From Amyelois transitella (lineage: Eukaryota; Arthropoda; Insecta; Lepidoptera; Pyralidae), in NCBI RefSeq assembly GCF_032362555.1, contig NC_083523.1:1959501-2023500 (forward strand): a stretch of 64,000 bases of DNA, in the 5' to 3' direction. Under the pieces are notes generated by a model. That model was given only the letters and a program-made list of their open reading frames with translations, searched no databases and was not told where the DNA came from. The translations under genes were made by a program, and so were the position numbers. Numbering within the stretch: the stretch's first letter is position 1; every line of letters begins with the position of its first letter. This document shows positions 1 through 11,791 of this stretch, one piece after another.

Positions 1-420
1 AATAAATGTTTATTGTATTTGTAGAAAAATATTACCAATTTTGTAGATTGAAATGAAAACTATTAACTTGCATTGAGCATGGGTGCAGGCTAAGTATTAC
101 GTATTTTGGAATGAAGTAAAGCATGTCTACAGACAGAATGACACATATCCAAACTATTGAAGCTTCAAGCATGTATTAGCAAGTTATTTATTTATTAACT
201 CGTGGTAAGTTAAATTATTATTTTACGAGCATTTTTCAACATTTCAGCAAAACCATACGGGTCGGGATACTTCTGCAAGAACTAGATAATAAAGTAGAAT
301 ATTATTACCGATTGCCAATATCGAACAAATTCATTTGTAAATCAATTATATTATATCGCTTTTTTCTAACCTATGGTCGCAGACAGCCAACTCGAAGGAA
401 AAAAATCTAGTTTTTGCAGA
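1..420. other. AT-rich sequence, no feature recognised
   Basis: There is no convincing open frame, repeat or terminal motif here. The left end of the decayed piggyBac copy that follows probably lies near position 400-430 but cannot be fixed. Confidence 0.5.
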
Positions 421-2768
421 ATCCCGACCCAACCGTACCTTGAAGTTGAAAACCGTACTTTTTCAGAAAGTCAACAGTCCTTTTTTGGGAAATCATACTG
501 GCAACACTGCTCAGTCGGGCGGCAGTCCTGTTGTTTTTTTATTTCGATTTATTGTATCTATATGTTGCTTTTTTAACATGAATTTAATAAAAGGGTGTGT
601 TATAACTGTGTATACATAATTTTACAAAAAAAGTAGTTAGCTAACGAAGGTTTTTTTTATCTTTTTGGCAGGTATTTGATTCGATACTAATTTTATGTTT
701 TTATTTACTGTATTTTTTAGATGACTTCACGGCGTAATTTGAATGATAACGAAATACAAGATATTCTTTTGGAGGAGGAAGATGAAGACGACCTGGTTTT
801 GGGCGAGGCGTCAGAAGACGAACAAGATGAAATTATTGAAGACTTCCGCTTGGAGCAGGATGTAGAGATCGCGCAAACTGCAGGTGATGATGATGAGATA
901 GAATCACTTCAGGATTCGGGAGAAGAACTTGAAGAAGCTTCGCGAGTAAGTTCTACAGGTTCGCCAATTACTGTTCTTAGTGCTCCAGATGTTATGCATG
1001 GTAGAGGTCGAAAAACTCAGAGAAACTGTGATAAATTTGTTTGGTATGGATCTCATCCTCGTTCTTCTCGTACACCCCAGAGGAATATAATATTCCATCC
1101 CCCAGGTAACAAAGGTCCTGCTAGATTTATTACTACTGCATTGGAGAGTTGGCAATTGTTTCTAACAAATGAAGTTTTGGAGAGTTTAGTGTCTTACACT
1201 AATCAAGAGATTTCTGAGCAGCGTAAGAAATATAAATCAGATAGGCCAACCGAACCAGAGGAGAATGATTTTGTTCCGTCCAGCACGCGACCTTCATTTG
1301 TTCGTGATACCTCAATAACAGAGTTGAAAGCCCTGTTTGGTCTATATTATTTATCTGGTGTGCTGAAAATTAATCATTTAACCGTCAAAGAAATATTTGA
1401 TAAGAATACAGGTATCAGTTATTTTAGGTCAACAATGAGTGAGAAGAGATTTGAATTTTTAACTAATTGCCTTCGGTTTGATGATCGATTGACAAGAGCT
1501 GAGAGAAGACAGCAAAGTAAATTGGCTCCGATAAAATAATTATTTGACCATATAGTTGAGACTTCAAAGAAGCTGTATTCCCCTTGTGACTGCACTACAA
1601 TCGACGAGCAATTGCTCGGCTTCAGAGGTAGATGCCCATTTCGCATGTATATCCCGTCTAAACCAGACAAATATGGGATAAAGCTGTTGATGTTTTGTGA
1701 TGCTAAAACATATTACATGATAAATAGCATTATATATACCGGCAAAGATTCAACTCCTAGAGGGATACCCGTTGCAGAGTATTATGCGCTTGAGCTGTCG
1801 ACTAGTATTCATGGCACCAACAGAAACATAACATATGATAACTGGTTCACCTCCATACCTACAGCTCAAAAATTGCTATCCAAAAAAGTAACTACAGTTG
1901 GGACATTAAAAAAAAAATAAAACCGAAATACCTATTAATTTCATTGAAACTAAAGACCGCCCCTTGAATACTTCAGTATTTGCATTTCATGAAGAACTTA
2001 CCTTGCTTTCATTATATTCCACCAAAGCTTAGCAAATCAAAAAAGAAAAACGTTCTCATGTTATCCACCATGCATAACGAACCTGATAAAGATAAGTCTG
2101 TGAATTTGCCAGAAATAATAAGTTTTTATAACGAAACAAAGGGCGGAGTTGATACTTTTGATCAACTTTGTCATACCTACAGTGTATCGCGTAAAACTCG
2201 CCGCTGGAGCCTTTGTGTGTTCTATGGAATTCTAAATATTGTGGGGATTAATTCTATGATATTACTGCGTTCATCCAATGCTGCTAATAAACAAATTTTA
2301 AAGATAGACGCACTTACCTGAAGAATCTGGCTTTTGATCTCTTAAAACCTCACCTAGAAGAGAGATTTATGTACCGAACTTTGCCGAAGTCCCTACAGAT
2401 TAGTATCGGAGATATTCTGGGCAAACAACGACCAATAGTTACGGAAACCTCTTCAGCTCCGAAATCTGGAAGGTGTTACTTCTGCCCAAGGTCAAAAGAT
2501 CGTAAATCTCGCGTACAATGCACCAAGTGCAAACTTTTTATTTGTAATGACCACCAAAGCAAAATATGCCAAAATTGTCTGTAAGTTCCTAATTATTAGC
2601 CTTAAATTGTTAACAATGAGACTGAAATTAATGTTAAATAAGATTAAGCAAATTGATTTTTAATAAAAGTTAATAATTTTTTCGTAAATAGCGTTTTTTA
2701 ATTGGGGTACAGCAGTACCCCAGGGTACCGTTAATTTAATTTTAGTATGGGTACGGTTCTAGGGTTAA
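421..2768 (+). mobile_element. Decayed piggyBac element 1
   Basis: The right end is clear. The sequence reads ...GGTTCTAGGG followed by TTAA at 2765-2768, which is the family's terminal C/G run plus TTAA target duplication. A 7-bp inverted repeat (GGGGTAC/GTACCCC, 2704-2721) sits just inside. The left TTAA and TIR are not preserved. However, the motif AACCGTAC occurs at 431 and 451 and in the opposite orientation near the right end (about 2725 and 2751), so the left end is probably near 421. The element carries a broken transposase. Confidence 0.65.
721..2584 (+). pseudogene. piggyBac transposase, broken
   Basis: A DDE_Tnp_1_7 (piggyBac) transposase readable in four blocks. Block one (721-1539) has an acidic N-terminus followed by the start of the catalytic domain (ESWQLFLTNE, LKALFGLYYLSG). 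A single in-frame TAA at 1537-1539 separates it from block two (TIDEQLLGFRGRCPFRMYIP, then ITYDNWFTS), which holds the first and second catalytic Asp regions. A frameshift follows at the A-run near 1909-1917, then another near 1985-2015 (block from 1980, NETKGGVDTFDQL, third Asp region). A last frameshift near 2321-2369 leads into the Cys-rich C-terminal finger (CYFCPRSKDRKSRVQC...CQNC). At least one nonsense change and three frameshifts make it inactive. Confidence 0.85.
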
Positions 2769-2793
2769 AAAAATCCGCTAGGTTGACAGTTAT

Positions 2794-3200
2794 GGGCCTT
2801 ATCATACTAGCGGTTGGCGAGCGGCTGCGGGGCGGGACGGGCGAACAGCGAATCCGTCGCGAACACTCACGAACAGCGATTTCCTAGCGGACGCGCAGCG
2901 CGACCGCCGCGAGAAGCAGCGTGGACGCCATTTTGTATAAACGACAGTCTGTCTGCCCCGCCTCAGTTCAGTGCGTAACGAGACACGAATGCAGGACGTA
3001 TGGCTAATGATGGCATCATTGGAATATTCGGATATTAATATAGAGTAATTTATTAGTAAAATTCAAAGTCGTTACGTAATATGAGATCTAAAAGCAGAGA
3101 ATTTAGTGATCATAATTGGAAAAAAGGCATGGTAAGACATTTGCAATTTATTTATTTTAAGGCTTTATGGAAAAAACAGTCAAGGAGAAAAATGAAGCAG
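2794..3200. other. GC-rich segment resembling a Harbinger terminus
   Basis: About 150 bp starting GGGCCTTATC is strongly GC-rich against an AT-rich background, with repeated 'gcgaacagcg' and 'gagcggctgcgggg' runs. The five Harbinger elements with a visible left end in this window begin with comparable GC-rich or G-led terminal sequence. Downstream, short ATG frames at 3008 and 3081 are followed by GTAAG-type donor sequences, but I recognise no protein. It may be a solo end of another Harbinger family; no partner terminus is visible. Confidence 0.3.
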
Positions 3201-3250
3201 GTAAGAGAAACACATTAATATTTACTATATATTTACACTAGCGTGCTAGT

Positions 3251-3312
3251 GAAGGCCTGAGCCCCAACAGTGGGGATGTATATGGGCTGTCATGATGATG
3301 ATGAATGAATAA
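3251..3312 (+). mobile_element. LINE 3' tail fragment
   Basis: The sequence '...ccccaacagtggggatgtat' followed by atgggctg and a short (atg)n run resembles the 3' terminus of a common insect non-LTR element. No coding remnant is attached, so it would be a 5'-truncated copy. The clade assignment is from memory and uncertain. Confidence 0.4.
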
Positions 3313-4077
3313 TATTTATATGTACTTATGTTGCCACGGTAATGCCCCTATATTTAAAACAAAATAATCAGCAAAGAACTATGGCAGATTTTTAGGTCAA
3401 GGTTTTAAAAGCGTCTATATATGTCGGCTATACCAAAAATCATAAAATATTTTTCAATAAATTATCAAAATATAAATACCATTTCACAACTAGCTAGATA
3501 AAAGAGTGATAATTAAAAATAGCTATTATGATACCTATTTGATTTTCTATAGAACTCGCCATTTGTTGTTGTCACAGTGTTGACAGCCTTAAAAATGTTT
3601 TTTGTGTGTATTACAATACATCAATATTATTTTTCTTGATTGAATGATTTAACAGATTTTCAATATAAACAAGTCTATTGTTTTTGCTTTTTATAAATTC
3701 ATATTAGATAGCTTTGCAATGAAATGCAGCCATAATAAAGCCTCCTTGACCGTTGATGGACAGGAAGCTAGCTAAAAGGCTGCCAATCAGAGCTGTCAAA
3801 AAAAATGACATTTCTTTTCATTCTTTCCGATTTGAGTTTTCATTTCACACATCTCACTCGCTTGCGCCCGCGTTTCGTTGTGTTCTGTGTATTTTCGTAG
3901 CTTTCCCCGTCTTCTGTTTTTTTTTGACCCGGACTGCCCAAGGACTCTGATTTTGCTTTTTTGAATACGACTTGGATTGTTATTTTGGACTCTGATATTG
4001 CCTATCTGTGACTTGTGCGTGCTTATCCGGATATTGTTTGTGTACCTGCCTACCCGGCATACATACTTTCTGCCAAA
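3313..4077. other. Leader region of the ISL2EU-type gene; otherwise no feature
   Basis: AT-rich up to about 3750, then a T- and C-richer stretch (3780-4077) running without a strong ATG to the first exon at 4078. It probably contains the promoter and 5' leader of the downstream gene. Short open frames here (3753 and 4015 starts) look non-coding. Confidence 0.35.
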
Positions 4078-4671
4078 ATGAGTAGACTTCGACGTGGCCG
4101 TGGCAGATCCTTTGAAGATACACGTATTTTGTGTGTTAACTGCAACATATTATGTGTTAATAGACTACGCCGTTATCCGGCTTTAGACCTGAATCCCCGA
4201 GTTACAGCTTTACTCGCAAGTTTGGTCTATCCAAAAGATGTAAGTATTTTATTATTACTTATAATATATATATGTATAATGTTAGGTATGTCTTTTTAGC
4301 TTGTGGGTATCTTACCTTTTCCATGTATGTAGGTATATACTTGAAGTTGCCTGTTTCATTAAGTATAATTAATTTGTTTCAAAAATCAAGTAGAAGAGAT
4401 CTGTATATATTTTTTATGAGAAAACTCCGGCCGTGCGCTGCGTTAAGCGGGTGCACGGCGCGGGCACCCGCGCGGCGTGATGTTTCATGTAAATTCATAG
4501 AGCAGCGCTGCGTAAAGGCGGAACGCCCGTCACACGCGGCGCGGGCGACGGGGGTACGCTCGCGTGTCCGTGCGACGGAGCACGCGAGCGGAGATGTTTC
4601 TAGAAAATCAGTGAGCGCCGCTGCGTTATCCGTGTCGCACGCGCCGTGCTTGTACAATCAAGTTGATAAAC

Positions 4672-6714
4672 ATGAGTGATATTGATACGGAACGTGTTAT
4701 TTTAGAAGTGCAATGTCGCCCCGCTTTATGGGATCTGTCTAACAACTTGTATAAAGACAGGGATGCGCGTCAAGCTGCATGGCTCGAGATTTGTAAAGAA
4801 TTATACGAAAATTATGAGGACTTCAGTGACACAGAAAAAAAGTCAACAGGTAAATTCTTACTTTTTATTATGACTTTATAAATTTATTTACTACATAATT
4901 ATTTACTTCTTTCATTTATTAAGGTGGGTACAGACTATATAACATAACATGTTATACGACATTGCTATATAACAAGTTTCAGATAATGTGGACACTGAAT
5001 GATATAAAACATGTTAAAATAACATGTAATATGTTACATAGTCTGTACCCACCTTTAGGCTTAGTAAACATTTTGTATTTACTTATGTTAATTGTTATTT
5101 AACTATTGTATTGTGACCTCTTCACGAGCAAATTTTTTTTAACTTAAGTAAATAATCAATAAATACAGCGATCTTGCCACGATACCTTACCGTTTGTGGC
5201 AAAGTAATCAGCGAACTGATCTCGTATTGTATACGAGTTTCTTTGAACTAGCCCAAATCCATTTGTGATATCGCGGATATGGCGGGGTGTTATGACAACA
5301 TCGCTGATATTACCGAATCCGTCTCTTTTTCGTACAAAATTATGCATTATACAAATTGCTTTTATGAAACAAATGGCATGTTCTCTAGAAACGTTAAGTG
5401 GACGATGAAGTATTCGAAACTTATTGGCCATTATTCCAAAGGTTGATTCAATGTAACGTCTAGCTCTTGACAATCTATAATTAAATATTTTCTTTCTATG
5501 ATCCATTGCAATAGCCCGCGCATATGGTCGCATAAGATGTGTAGACAGTCCAAACGCTTCATCTCCAACTATGACGTATGGCACTGGTGTGGTAGCTGCA
5601 GTATTGGTTGGTTTATTATTTTGTAGCACTGGCAATGATTTTGGAGGAGGAATATCTAATAGCTCATCCTGCATCTGTTGAAATAAAGTGCTGTTGGTGA
5701 AAACTGAAGAGTCAGATTCTTTACCTTGTATTCCAACATTTATGTAGGTGAATTCATAGTTTGCGTTACACATTGCAAGCAAGACAATGGAATAGTAATG
5801 TTTGTAATTGTAGTAAAGTGATCCGCTGTGAGGTGGTCTTATAATCCGTATATGTTTTCCATCTACAGCACCTAAACAGTTAGGAAAATTTGTGTTGCTT
5901 AAAAAGCCTTCTGCTATGTCTTCCCATCGCATACGTGTAAATACTGGTATACATTCTTCTTTCAGTCTTTGCCATATAATTTGACAGACATCATTAACAA
6001 TTTTTCGGATGGTAGATTGTCCCGCATGGTACGCCAAGTGCATATCCACGAAAGTATGTCCACTTACTAAGTACCTGTGAAAAATACAAAATTATTTTTT
6101 AAGTATGTATTATTTTTCATTTTTCAGAAAAAAAAATACAAGCGCGATGGAAAACCGCGAGAGATTGCTATACGAAAGTCAAAGCTAGTAACAAGAAACT
6201 TAAGTCTGGTTCTGGTGCTAAAAAAGGAAAAGGGTACAGCTATTATAATATTATGACTTTTCTGGACTCTAACAAAAGAGTAGAAGGACAAGAATCTTTG
6301 GAAAATTCTCAGGACGACTCTTCGGGTCATACAAGTACACTTGAATTGTCCCAACACCCAATAGTTGACACTAGTGAGGTGTTAATACCTGAGACCAGTA
6401 CATCTGGAAATGAAAATGACACAGCAAGCAGAGAAACGCAAAAACAATCAAAGCGTAAAAAGGCGTCGTCGCCGACTCCTTTTGAAATACAATTATTACA
6501 ATCCATACAACACAAAAAGGACGAAGAAAATGATGAAGACTTGTCATTTTTTAAATCTATTATGCCAAACATAAAAAAATTGTCTACATATCAAAAATTA
6601 TTGTTTCGATCAAAGGTATTAAACTTATTAATTGACATTGAAAAAGAAAATGTTATTACATTGGAGGATTTATCGAACATCGTACTGACAAATGACACTC
6701 AAGCAGAACATTAA
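4672..6714 (+). CDS. Harbinger E1 MADF-domain protein
   Basis: Two exons: 4672-4849 (ATG at 4672, donor CAG|GTAAAT, phase 1) and 6128-6714 (acceptor TTTTTCAG), giving about 254 aa with no stop. Residues 1-90 form a MADF domain (ILEVQCRPALWDLSNNLY, AAWLEICKELYENY, then ARWKTARDCYTKVKASNK across the splice). A Ser/Thr- and charge-rich linker follows, then a BESS-like helix (FFKSIMPNIKKLSTYQKLLF). In this superfamily the MADF/Myb protein binds element ends and helps the transposase enter the nucleus. The 1.3-kb intron holds the transposase's main exon in antisense. The TTG at 4663 is less likely as start than the ATG at 4672. Confidence 0.85.
4922..5054. mobile_element. Tourist-like MITE in the E1 intron
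   Basis: A 133-bp segment whose ends are inverted repeats starting AGGTGGGTACAGACTAT, with further imperfect pairing inward (ATAACATGTTAT). It is flanked by TTA on both sides (4919-4921 and 5055-5057). A 3-bp TTA target duplication and no coding capacity fit a Harbinger-related MITE. Confidence 0.8.
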
Positions 6715-7340
6715 TCCTATTATCAATTATTTACTGCATTTATACTCTATTTGAAGAAAGACAAAGATTGGAAGTAGCCTTATAATATTGTTAATTATGA
6801 TAATTACAATGACTGTGATTTTGATTTACTTTACGTATGTACCTACACTACCAAATTGTTATACTTAGTTCTCATTAAAGTAATTGTAGATTAAAATATT
6901 GTTAATTATAATAAGTGATAAATCCAATCACTGTGATTTTACTGTTACTTATGATTATGATAAGTCCAATAACTGATTTGGTTGTATACATGCGTGATCT
7001 TGACTGACAAAATAAAAATATTTTATATCAAGAAAAACATTTTATTTACTTACCTTGCCGTTATTGCCAACCTCTCTATTGGTAATATAATTGATACACT
7101 TCTTACTTTTAGAGTATTAGCACTATGTTTCAAATATGGTTCAAGTTTCGAAAATAATTCATCAAATGTAGACGTTGACATTTTAAAATACTTAAAAAAT
7201 CTCCTCTCATCTTCTCTTAATAGCGTAAACTTGGTTACAAATTCTCCACACAACATTCTGGACGAGACATATGGGCTGATTGGCTGCCGCTGTTGTCTAC
7301 GTCGTCTTTTGGCTAGGTAGTATATCAACAAATAATCCAT
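5156..7340 (-). CDS. Harbinger E1 DDE transposase (HARBI1-like)
   Basis: Two exons on the minus strand: 7340-7054 (ATG, donor AAG|GTAAGT) and 6074-5156 (acceptor TTTCACAG), joining in phase to about 401 aa. Exon 1 supplies a basic N-terminus and a helical region (DERRFFKYFKMSTSTFDELF). Exon 2 is DDE_Tnp_4: GAVDGKHIRI (first Asp, about residue 167), VIVGDEAFGL (second Asp) and RRYIESTFGIMANKFRI (Glu), with NYRLSRARR before it. All three acidic residues are present and the frame is open, so activity is plausible. An upstream ATG at 7448 lies in the terminal repeat region and is less likely to be the start. Confidence 0.88.
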
Positions 7341-7609
7341 TATGAATCGACTGTACACCCGCACGTCTAAAATTGTACTGGCGGCGCTGCGTTTAGCGGG
7401 AGGTCGTTGCGGATACCCGCGACGGGCTATTTGTCCGCGACGGAGCACGACGCGGATGCCCGCGACGGATGCCCGCGTCGGATGCCCGCGCCGTGCACCC
7501 GCTTAACGCAGCGCACGGCCTCCTAGGTTGGCTTTTTACGGCTTATGTCTAGTCTAAGAAGTATTCATTATAGTCACCCATTTAATTAATGTAATTGTTT
7601 CTCTTCCAG

Positions 7610-7864
7610 ATGAATGAGAATGACTTCGTATGTGAAGCATGCAGAGATCTTTTGATATTTGCAATAAATGATAATTTGCAACAAGAAGTTACCAGTGGTG
7701 ATGGAGAACAAGCTGGATCTAGTCAGAGGGGCCACACTAATGTGTGCCTTCTTTGCGGTTGTTCAATTACACAAAGGCAAAGTGACAGGATACTAAGAGA
7801 CAATCCTAATGAACTCCATCAATCTATGATAGACATAATCAAGAACAAAGTAGCGCCACGGCAG
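7610..7864 (+). CDS. Exon 2 of the ISL2EU-type gene
   Basis: An internal exon of exactly 85 codons in phase 0, flanked by TCTCTTCCAG and GTAAAT. It encodes a CEAC pair near its start and CLLCG in the middle, consistent with an N-terminal zinc-binding region shared with exons 1 and 3. The Harbinger E1 element ends 89 bp upstream of it, inside the intron. Confidence 0.65.
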
Positions 7865-8154
7865 GTAAATAAAACAAATATTTGCTTTTCTTTTTCTTGA
7901 GCGATCAACACTGGTGTTAGATTTTTGCATACAAATACTCAGGCTCCAAAGTCTTAAACTTGCCTGCCTAAGAACACACCCAATGTACTTGAAAATTAAT
8001 TATGAGTCTTGTTACTTGAAATAAAATAATTCTTGAAATAAATTAATATGTAAGAATAAAAAGCTACTACAATCAGCTTTATCTGCATTACACATGGATA
8101 TGGTAGAAGTACTATTTATTTCAACTACAAATTATAAAAAAAATATATTTTCAG

Positions 8155-9820
8155 GTAACAACTACCGATAGAGTATGTCATGCATGTTGGCTGAGAACTC
8201 AAAGAGAAGTACGTAGAATGCATCATGTGGACAGTGAACATGGACAACAATCTGCATCAGACATTTCACAAGATCGGGAGGAGTCTTCTGATTTAAATGA
8301 AAGAAGACCTGAGGGTGTGGAAGATGAAACAATCACACAAACGATTTTAATACCTGGATATAAAAGAGCTGCAAACAACAATAAAAGGTGTGTTTTTCTC
8401 AATTGCCCTCAAACAACACTGAGAAGCATATCAGATAATTTTCGTGCTCTTTTGATTAAAGATCATAGGTTTTATATACCTAAATTAGCTCGTATATGCG
8501 ATGATCATATAAATAGCAATTTGTGGGGTACACTTTTCGAAGCTGATAACTCCATTGAAACATTTAGTGCTGATCAAATAGCACATGTTTTTTCATTTGT
8601 CAATTCTTTAAATGTGACAATAGATTTTGAAAACCCATTAGAAATGGATGATCAGCTATTTCGCTACTGGATTGGGTATACAAAGGATCAATTCCGTACA
8701 CTATTAGAAGAAATGCCTCGATTGAGTGAAATTAGAAAAGGGACAGTGGGTTTAGCCATACTGTTAATTAAAATGAGAACTGGAGACTCAGATGAAAGAA
8801 TCTCTTTATTAATTGGAATGCCAAGAAGAACAATGGAGACATTAATGCATAAAGTGCGTGAAATTCTTGTACAAGACTTTGTTCCTTCCAATTTAGGCAT
8901 CAATCATATATCAAGAGAACAGTTGCGTCAACACTCTCTATCAATCCCTGAAGGTTTATATGGGAATGGAAGTAATGCCATTGTTATTTGTGATGGTACA
9001 TACATTTATATTCATAAAAGTTCCAATTACATGTTCCAAAAACAAACTTATTCCCTACATAAATACCGAAACTTGGTTAAACCTTTCTTGATTGTAGCAT
9101 GTGATGGTTATATTATTGATATTTTCGGCCCATACAAGGCAACTACATCAGATGCTGATATTATGAAAAGCCTCTTTTCAGAAGGATCTGCTCTAAGATC
9201 ATATTTTTTAGAAGATGATGTGTTCATTTTAGACCGTGGTTTCAGGGATAGTATTAGTTTATTAGAAGGATGTGGGTATAGAACTTGTACACCAGATACA
9301 CTTTTAGAAGGAGAACGCCAACTTACTACAGCTCAAGCCAATGAGAGTCGCTGCGTAACACTGTGTAGATGGGTAGTAGAGGCTGTAAATGGTCATTTCA
9401 AAACTAATTTTAAATTATTTAGACAAGAATACTTTCACTTGGCTCTGCCTAACTTATGTGAACTTTTTTCAATTGCAGCGGCTCTATTAAATAGGTTTGG
9501 TGTTCGATTTCAAGACAATGTGTACGTAAATGAAATATTAGAGATAATAAGAGAACGTAAAACACTTGAAAATAATTTATCAAATAAAATTGATGAATTA
9601 AATATGAATAGACGCACATCCTTCTTTGAAAGCATCACAGCTGATAGAAATAATATTTCATATTTCCCTGTAATGGAAGAGAGAGATTTAATATTATTCG
9701 CTCTTGGAACTTACCAGATTAGGCAAGCCCGGTCATACTATGGGGAACATATTAGAAGTCATGGGGGATACAGGATAGAAGTGAGTAGAGAATATGTGCG
9801 ATCATCTGAATATGATCTTA
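8155..9820 (+). pseudogene. Exon 3 (5' part) of the ISL2EU-type gene: DDE core
   Basis: Opens after acceptor TTTTCAG with VTTTDRVCHACW. It reads about 550 codons through the THAP-like/zinc region (NCPQTTLRSI...ICDDHI), a helical segment (IRKGTVGLAILLIKMRTG) and the catalytic core with Asp, Asp and Glu in CDGTYIYIH, LDRGFRD and VVEAVNGHF. It stops being homologous at SEYDL, where E2's TIR begins (9821). The open frame continues into E2's GC-rich terminus by chance, so the last part of the nominal ORF is not native. Confidence 0.8.
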
Positions 9821-10076
9821 GGGTGCGTCCACATCTGGCGAATGTGCCGCGAATGTGCAGCTCGCGAGCCGTTTGCGAGCTGCGCGCGTACAATTTTGTT
9901 CGAGCGCCGCTCCTGCGCCGCCCGCGCGCAGTTCACGCGCAACCTAAGCGCCGTACGCGATCAGCGCGCGGGCGGCGCGCTAGCGGCTCGCGTCTTCCTT
10001 CCACCCGCGTCTCAATCCCCGCACCCCTTACCCGCTCAGTTCGTTTCTGATTATTGGAGGTTAAGTACGTGTTGTC

Positions 10077-11791
10077 ATGGAGTGGACGGAGGAGAACTGT
10101 TTACGCTTAATTGAAACATATAAAAGATTTCCAGTTTTGTGGGATCCTAAAGATCAATATTACTATAGAAAAAATGTAAAAAATGATGCGTGGAAAGAAA
10201 TTGGTGCTATAATGGGAAGCGATTATGAACAATGCCGTAGCAAACTGTTAAGTCTTTTATCTTCTTTTAGAAGAGAGAAAGGAAAAAGTCAAAAAAGTAA
10301 AGGGACAGGGAAAGGCGAGTAAAAAACTATTTGTTACTTTTTATGTTTTATTTTATTAGTTAAATTGACTATGTAACTAATATTATTCTATATTTTTAGG
10401 TGCATCCGAGACTTACAAAAGTAGATGGTTTGCCTATGACGCTTTTTCCTTTTTAGCTGATCGGGATAAACCAAGGAAACGTATAAATACTGTAAGTAAT
10501 TAAATCAACAATATTTATCTTGAAATGCAATACGGCCTTCATTTACGCAATAAGAAGCAATCTCATCTCTTATTTCGTTTATTTCTCTTGAATATCTTAT
10601 TTGTGATGTTTGAATATTTGAAAGAGATGTCAAATTAGGTACGGATTGATTTATATACATATTGGAATTAGTTGTATAACTATCGGTGGCGTTCTGTTTC
10701 AAATAATTATGCAAGTGAATAATACTCATAACGACTACTTCAGCAACTTCTGGTTTTAATATCATAGGTTTTCTAAGTACCCTAAAAATGGATGATGCAA
10801 TGCCAAAGGCACTCTCAACAATTCTGCGAGCTCTGCTTAATCTATAGTTAAAAATGCGTTCCGGAGTGCCTTTACTGTGGTTACCGGAGTATGGTTTCAT
10901 CACATGTTTATCTAGAGCAAAAGCGCTGTCAGCAACAAAGAAGTAGGGTATCGCTTTAGTCCTGTAAGGTAATGCTTTTTCTTGTGGTAAATTTAAGGAG
11001 CCATTTTGCATCATCTTGTAGAACTCTGTATCTTTGAATATCCCTCCATCAGATATACGCCCCTGGCAACCAACATCAGCAAACATAAATTTATAATCTG
11101 AGTCTACCAGTGCAAACAGAACAATACTAAAAGTAGATTTGTAATTATGATATTCAGTTCCACTTTTCGGAGGTGCCTGTATGACTATATGTTTACCGTC
11201 TATTGCGCCAATGCAATGGGGCAAATGCCATTTATCTTCGAATCCTTTACTCACTTCTAGCCATATTTCTGGTCTCCTTGGCACCTGAAAAATAATAATA
11301 TAAATATAAAAACATTATTACAGGAACAGGCAGATATAGAACAAGATAAAGTGGATGAGCGACAGGTACAAGATGATGGAATAAATACTGACACTGAAAG
11401 CGACCTGTCTTTTATTGAACCTCCGCCGTCCAAAAAGAAAAAATCGACGGATGATAAAATCGTAACTGAAGCCCTACAATGTTTAAAGACTGCTACAGAA
11501 AAATTGAGCGATAATTCCAAATTGTCACAAGAAGTACATTCATTTATAAATTTTATTGGAGCCAAAATGGAATCTTATTCACGTTCAACAAAAAATATGG
11601 TTCAACAGGCAATATTTGATGTCATAATGAAAGCTGATTCTGGGTACTATGATTATCAACCAAATATGCAAGTGTCAACGCAAGGTTATACAACTTATTC
11701 TCAAAGTGCTTCTACGTCCAGACCGCACAGTCAGGAAAGTAATTATTCGGCAGAAGATACGAATGACAGCTACAGTGATTTGTTTCAATAA
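10077..11791 (+). CDS. Harbinger E2 MADF-domain protein
   Basis: Three exons: 10077-10314, 10400-10491 and 11324-11791, about 265 aa. The MADF domain spans exons 1-2 (NCLRLIETYKRFPVLWDP, DAWKEIGAIMGSDYEQCRSK, then ETYKSRWFAYDAFSFL). The C-terminal exon has an acidic linker, a BESS-like helix (SFINFIGAKMESYSRSTKNM) and a Tyr/Ser-rich tail. Intron 1 only gives an open, homologous frame if its donor is GC (AAAG|GCGAGT). Using the GT two bases downstream leads quickly to a stop. Intron 2 (10492-11323) contains the transposase's catalytic exon in antisense. Confidence 0.8.

Larger units (their letters stand above)
4429..7520 (+). mobile_element. PIF/Harbinger element E1, complete
   Basis: TIRs are identical for 38 bp starting GGCCGTGCGCTGCGTTAAGC. 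The 3-bp target duplication is TCC at 4426-4428 and 7521-7523. The element is 3092 bp and carries a MADF gene (+) and a DDE transposase (-), both open, plus a small MITE in the MADF intron. The right subterminus has repeated GGATGCCCGCG units (about 7455-7490). It is inserted in intron 1 of the ISL2EU-type gene. Confidence 0.9.

Noticed and set aside
373-576. 67-codon ORF upstream of the piggyBac 1 transposase
   Set aside because: No motif, and it overlaps the suspected element terminus.
4272-4679. 135-codon ORF and its minus-strand shadow over the E1 left terminus
   Set aside because: It lies across GC-rich TIR sequence, crosses the insertion boundary at 4429 and has repeat-driven Ala/Arg composition; not a gene.
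9794-10114. ORF across the E2 left terminus
   Set aside because: It begins in the ISL2EU exon and ends in the MADF start region in the wrong frame; GC-rich TIR translation only.
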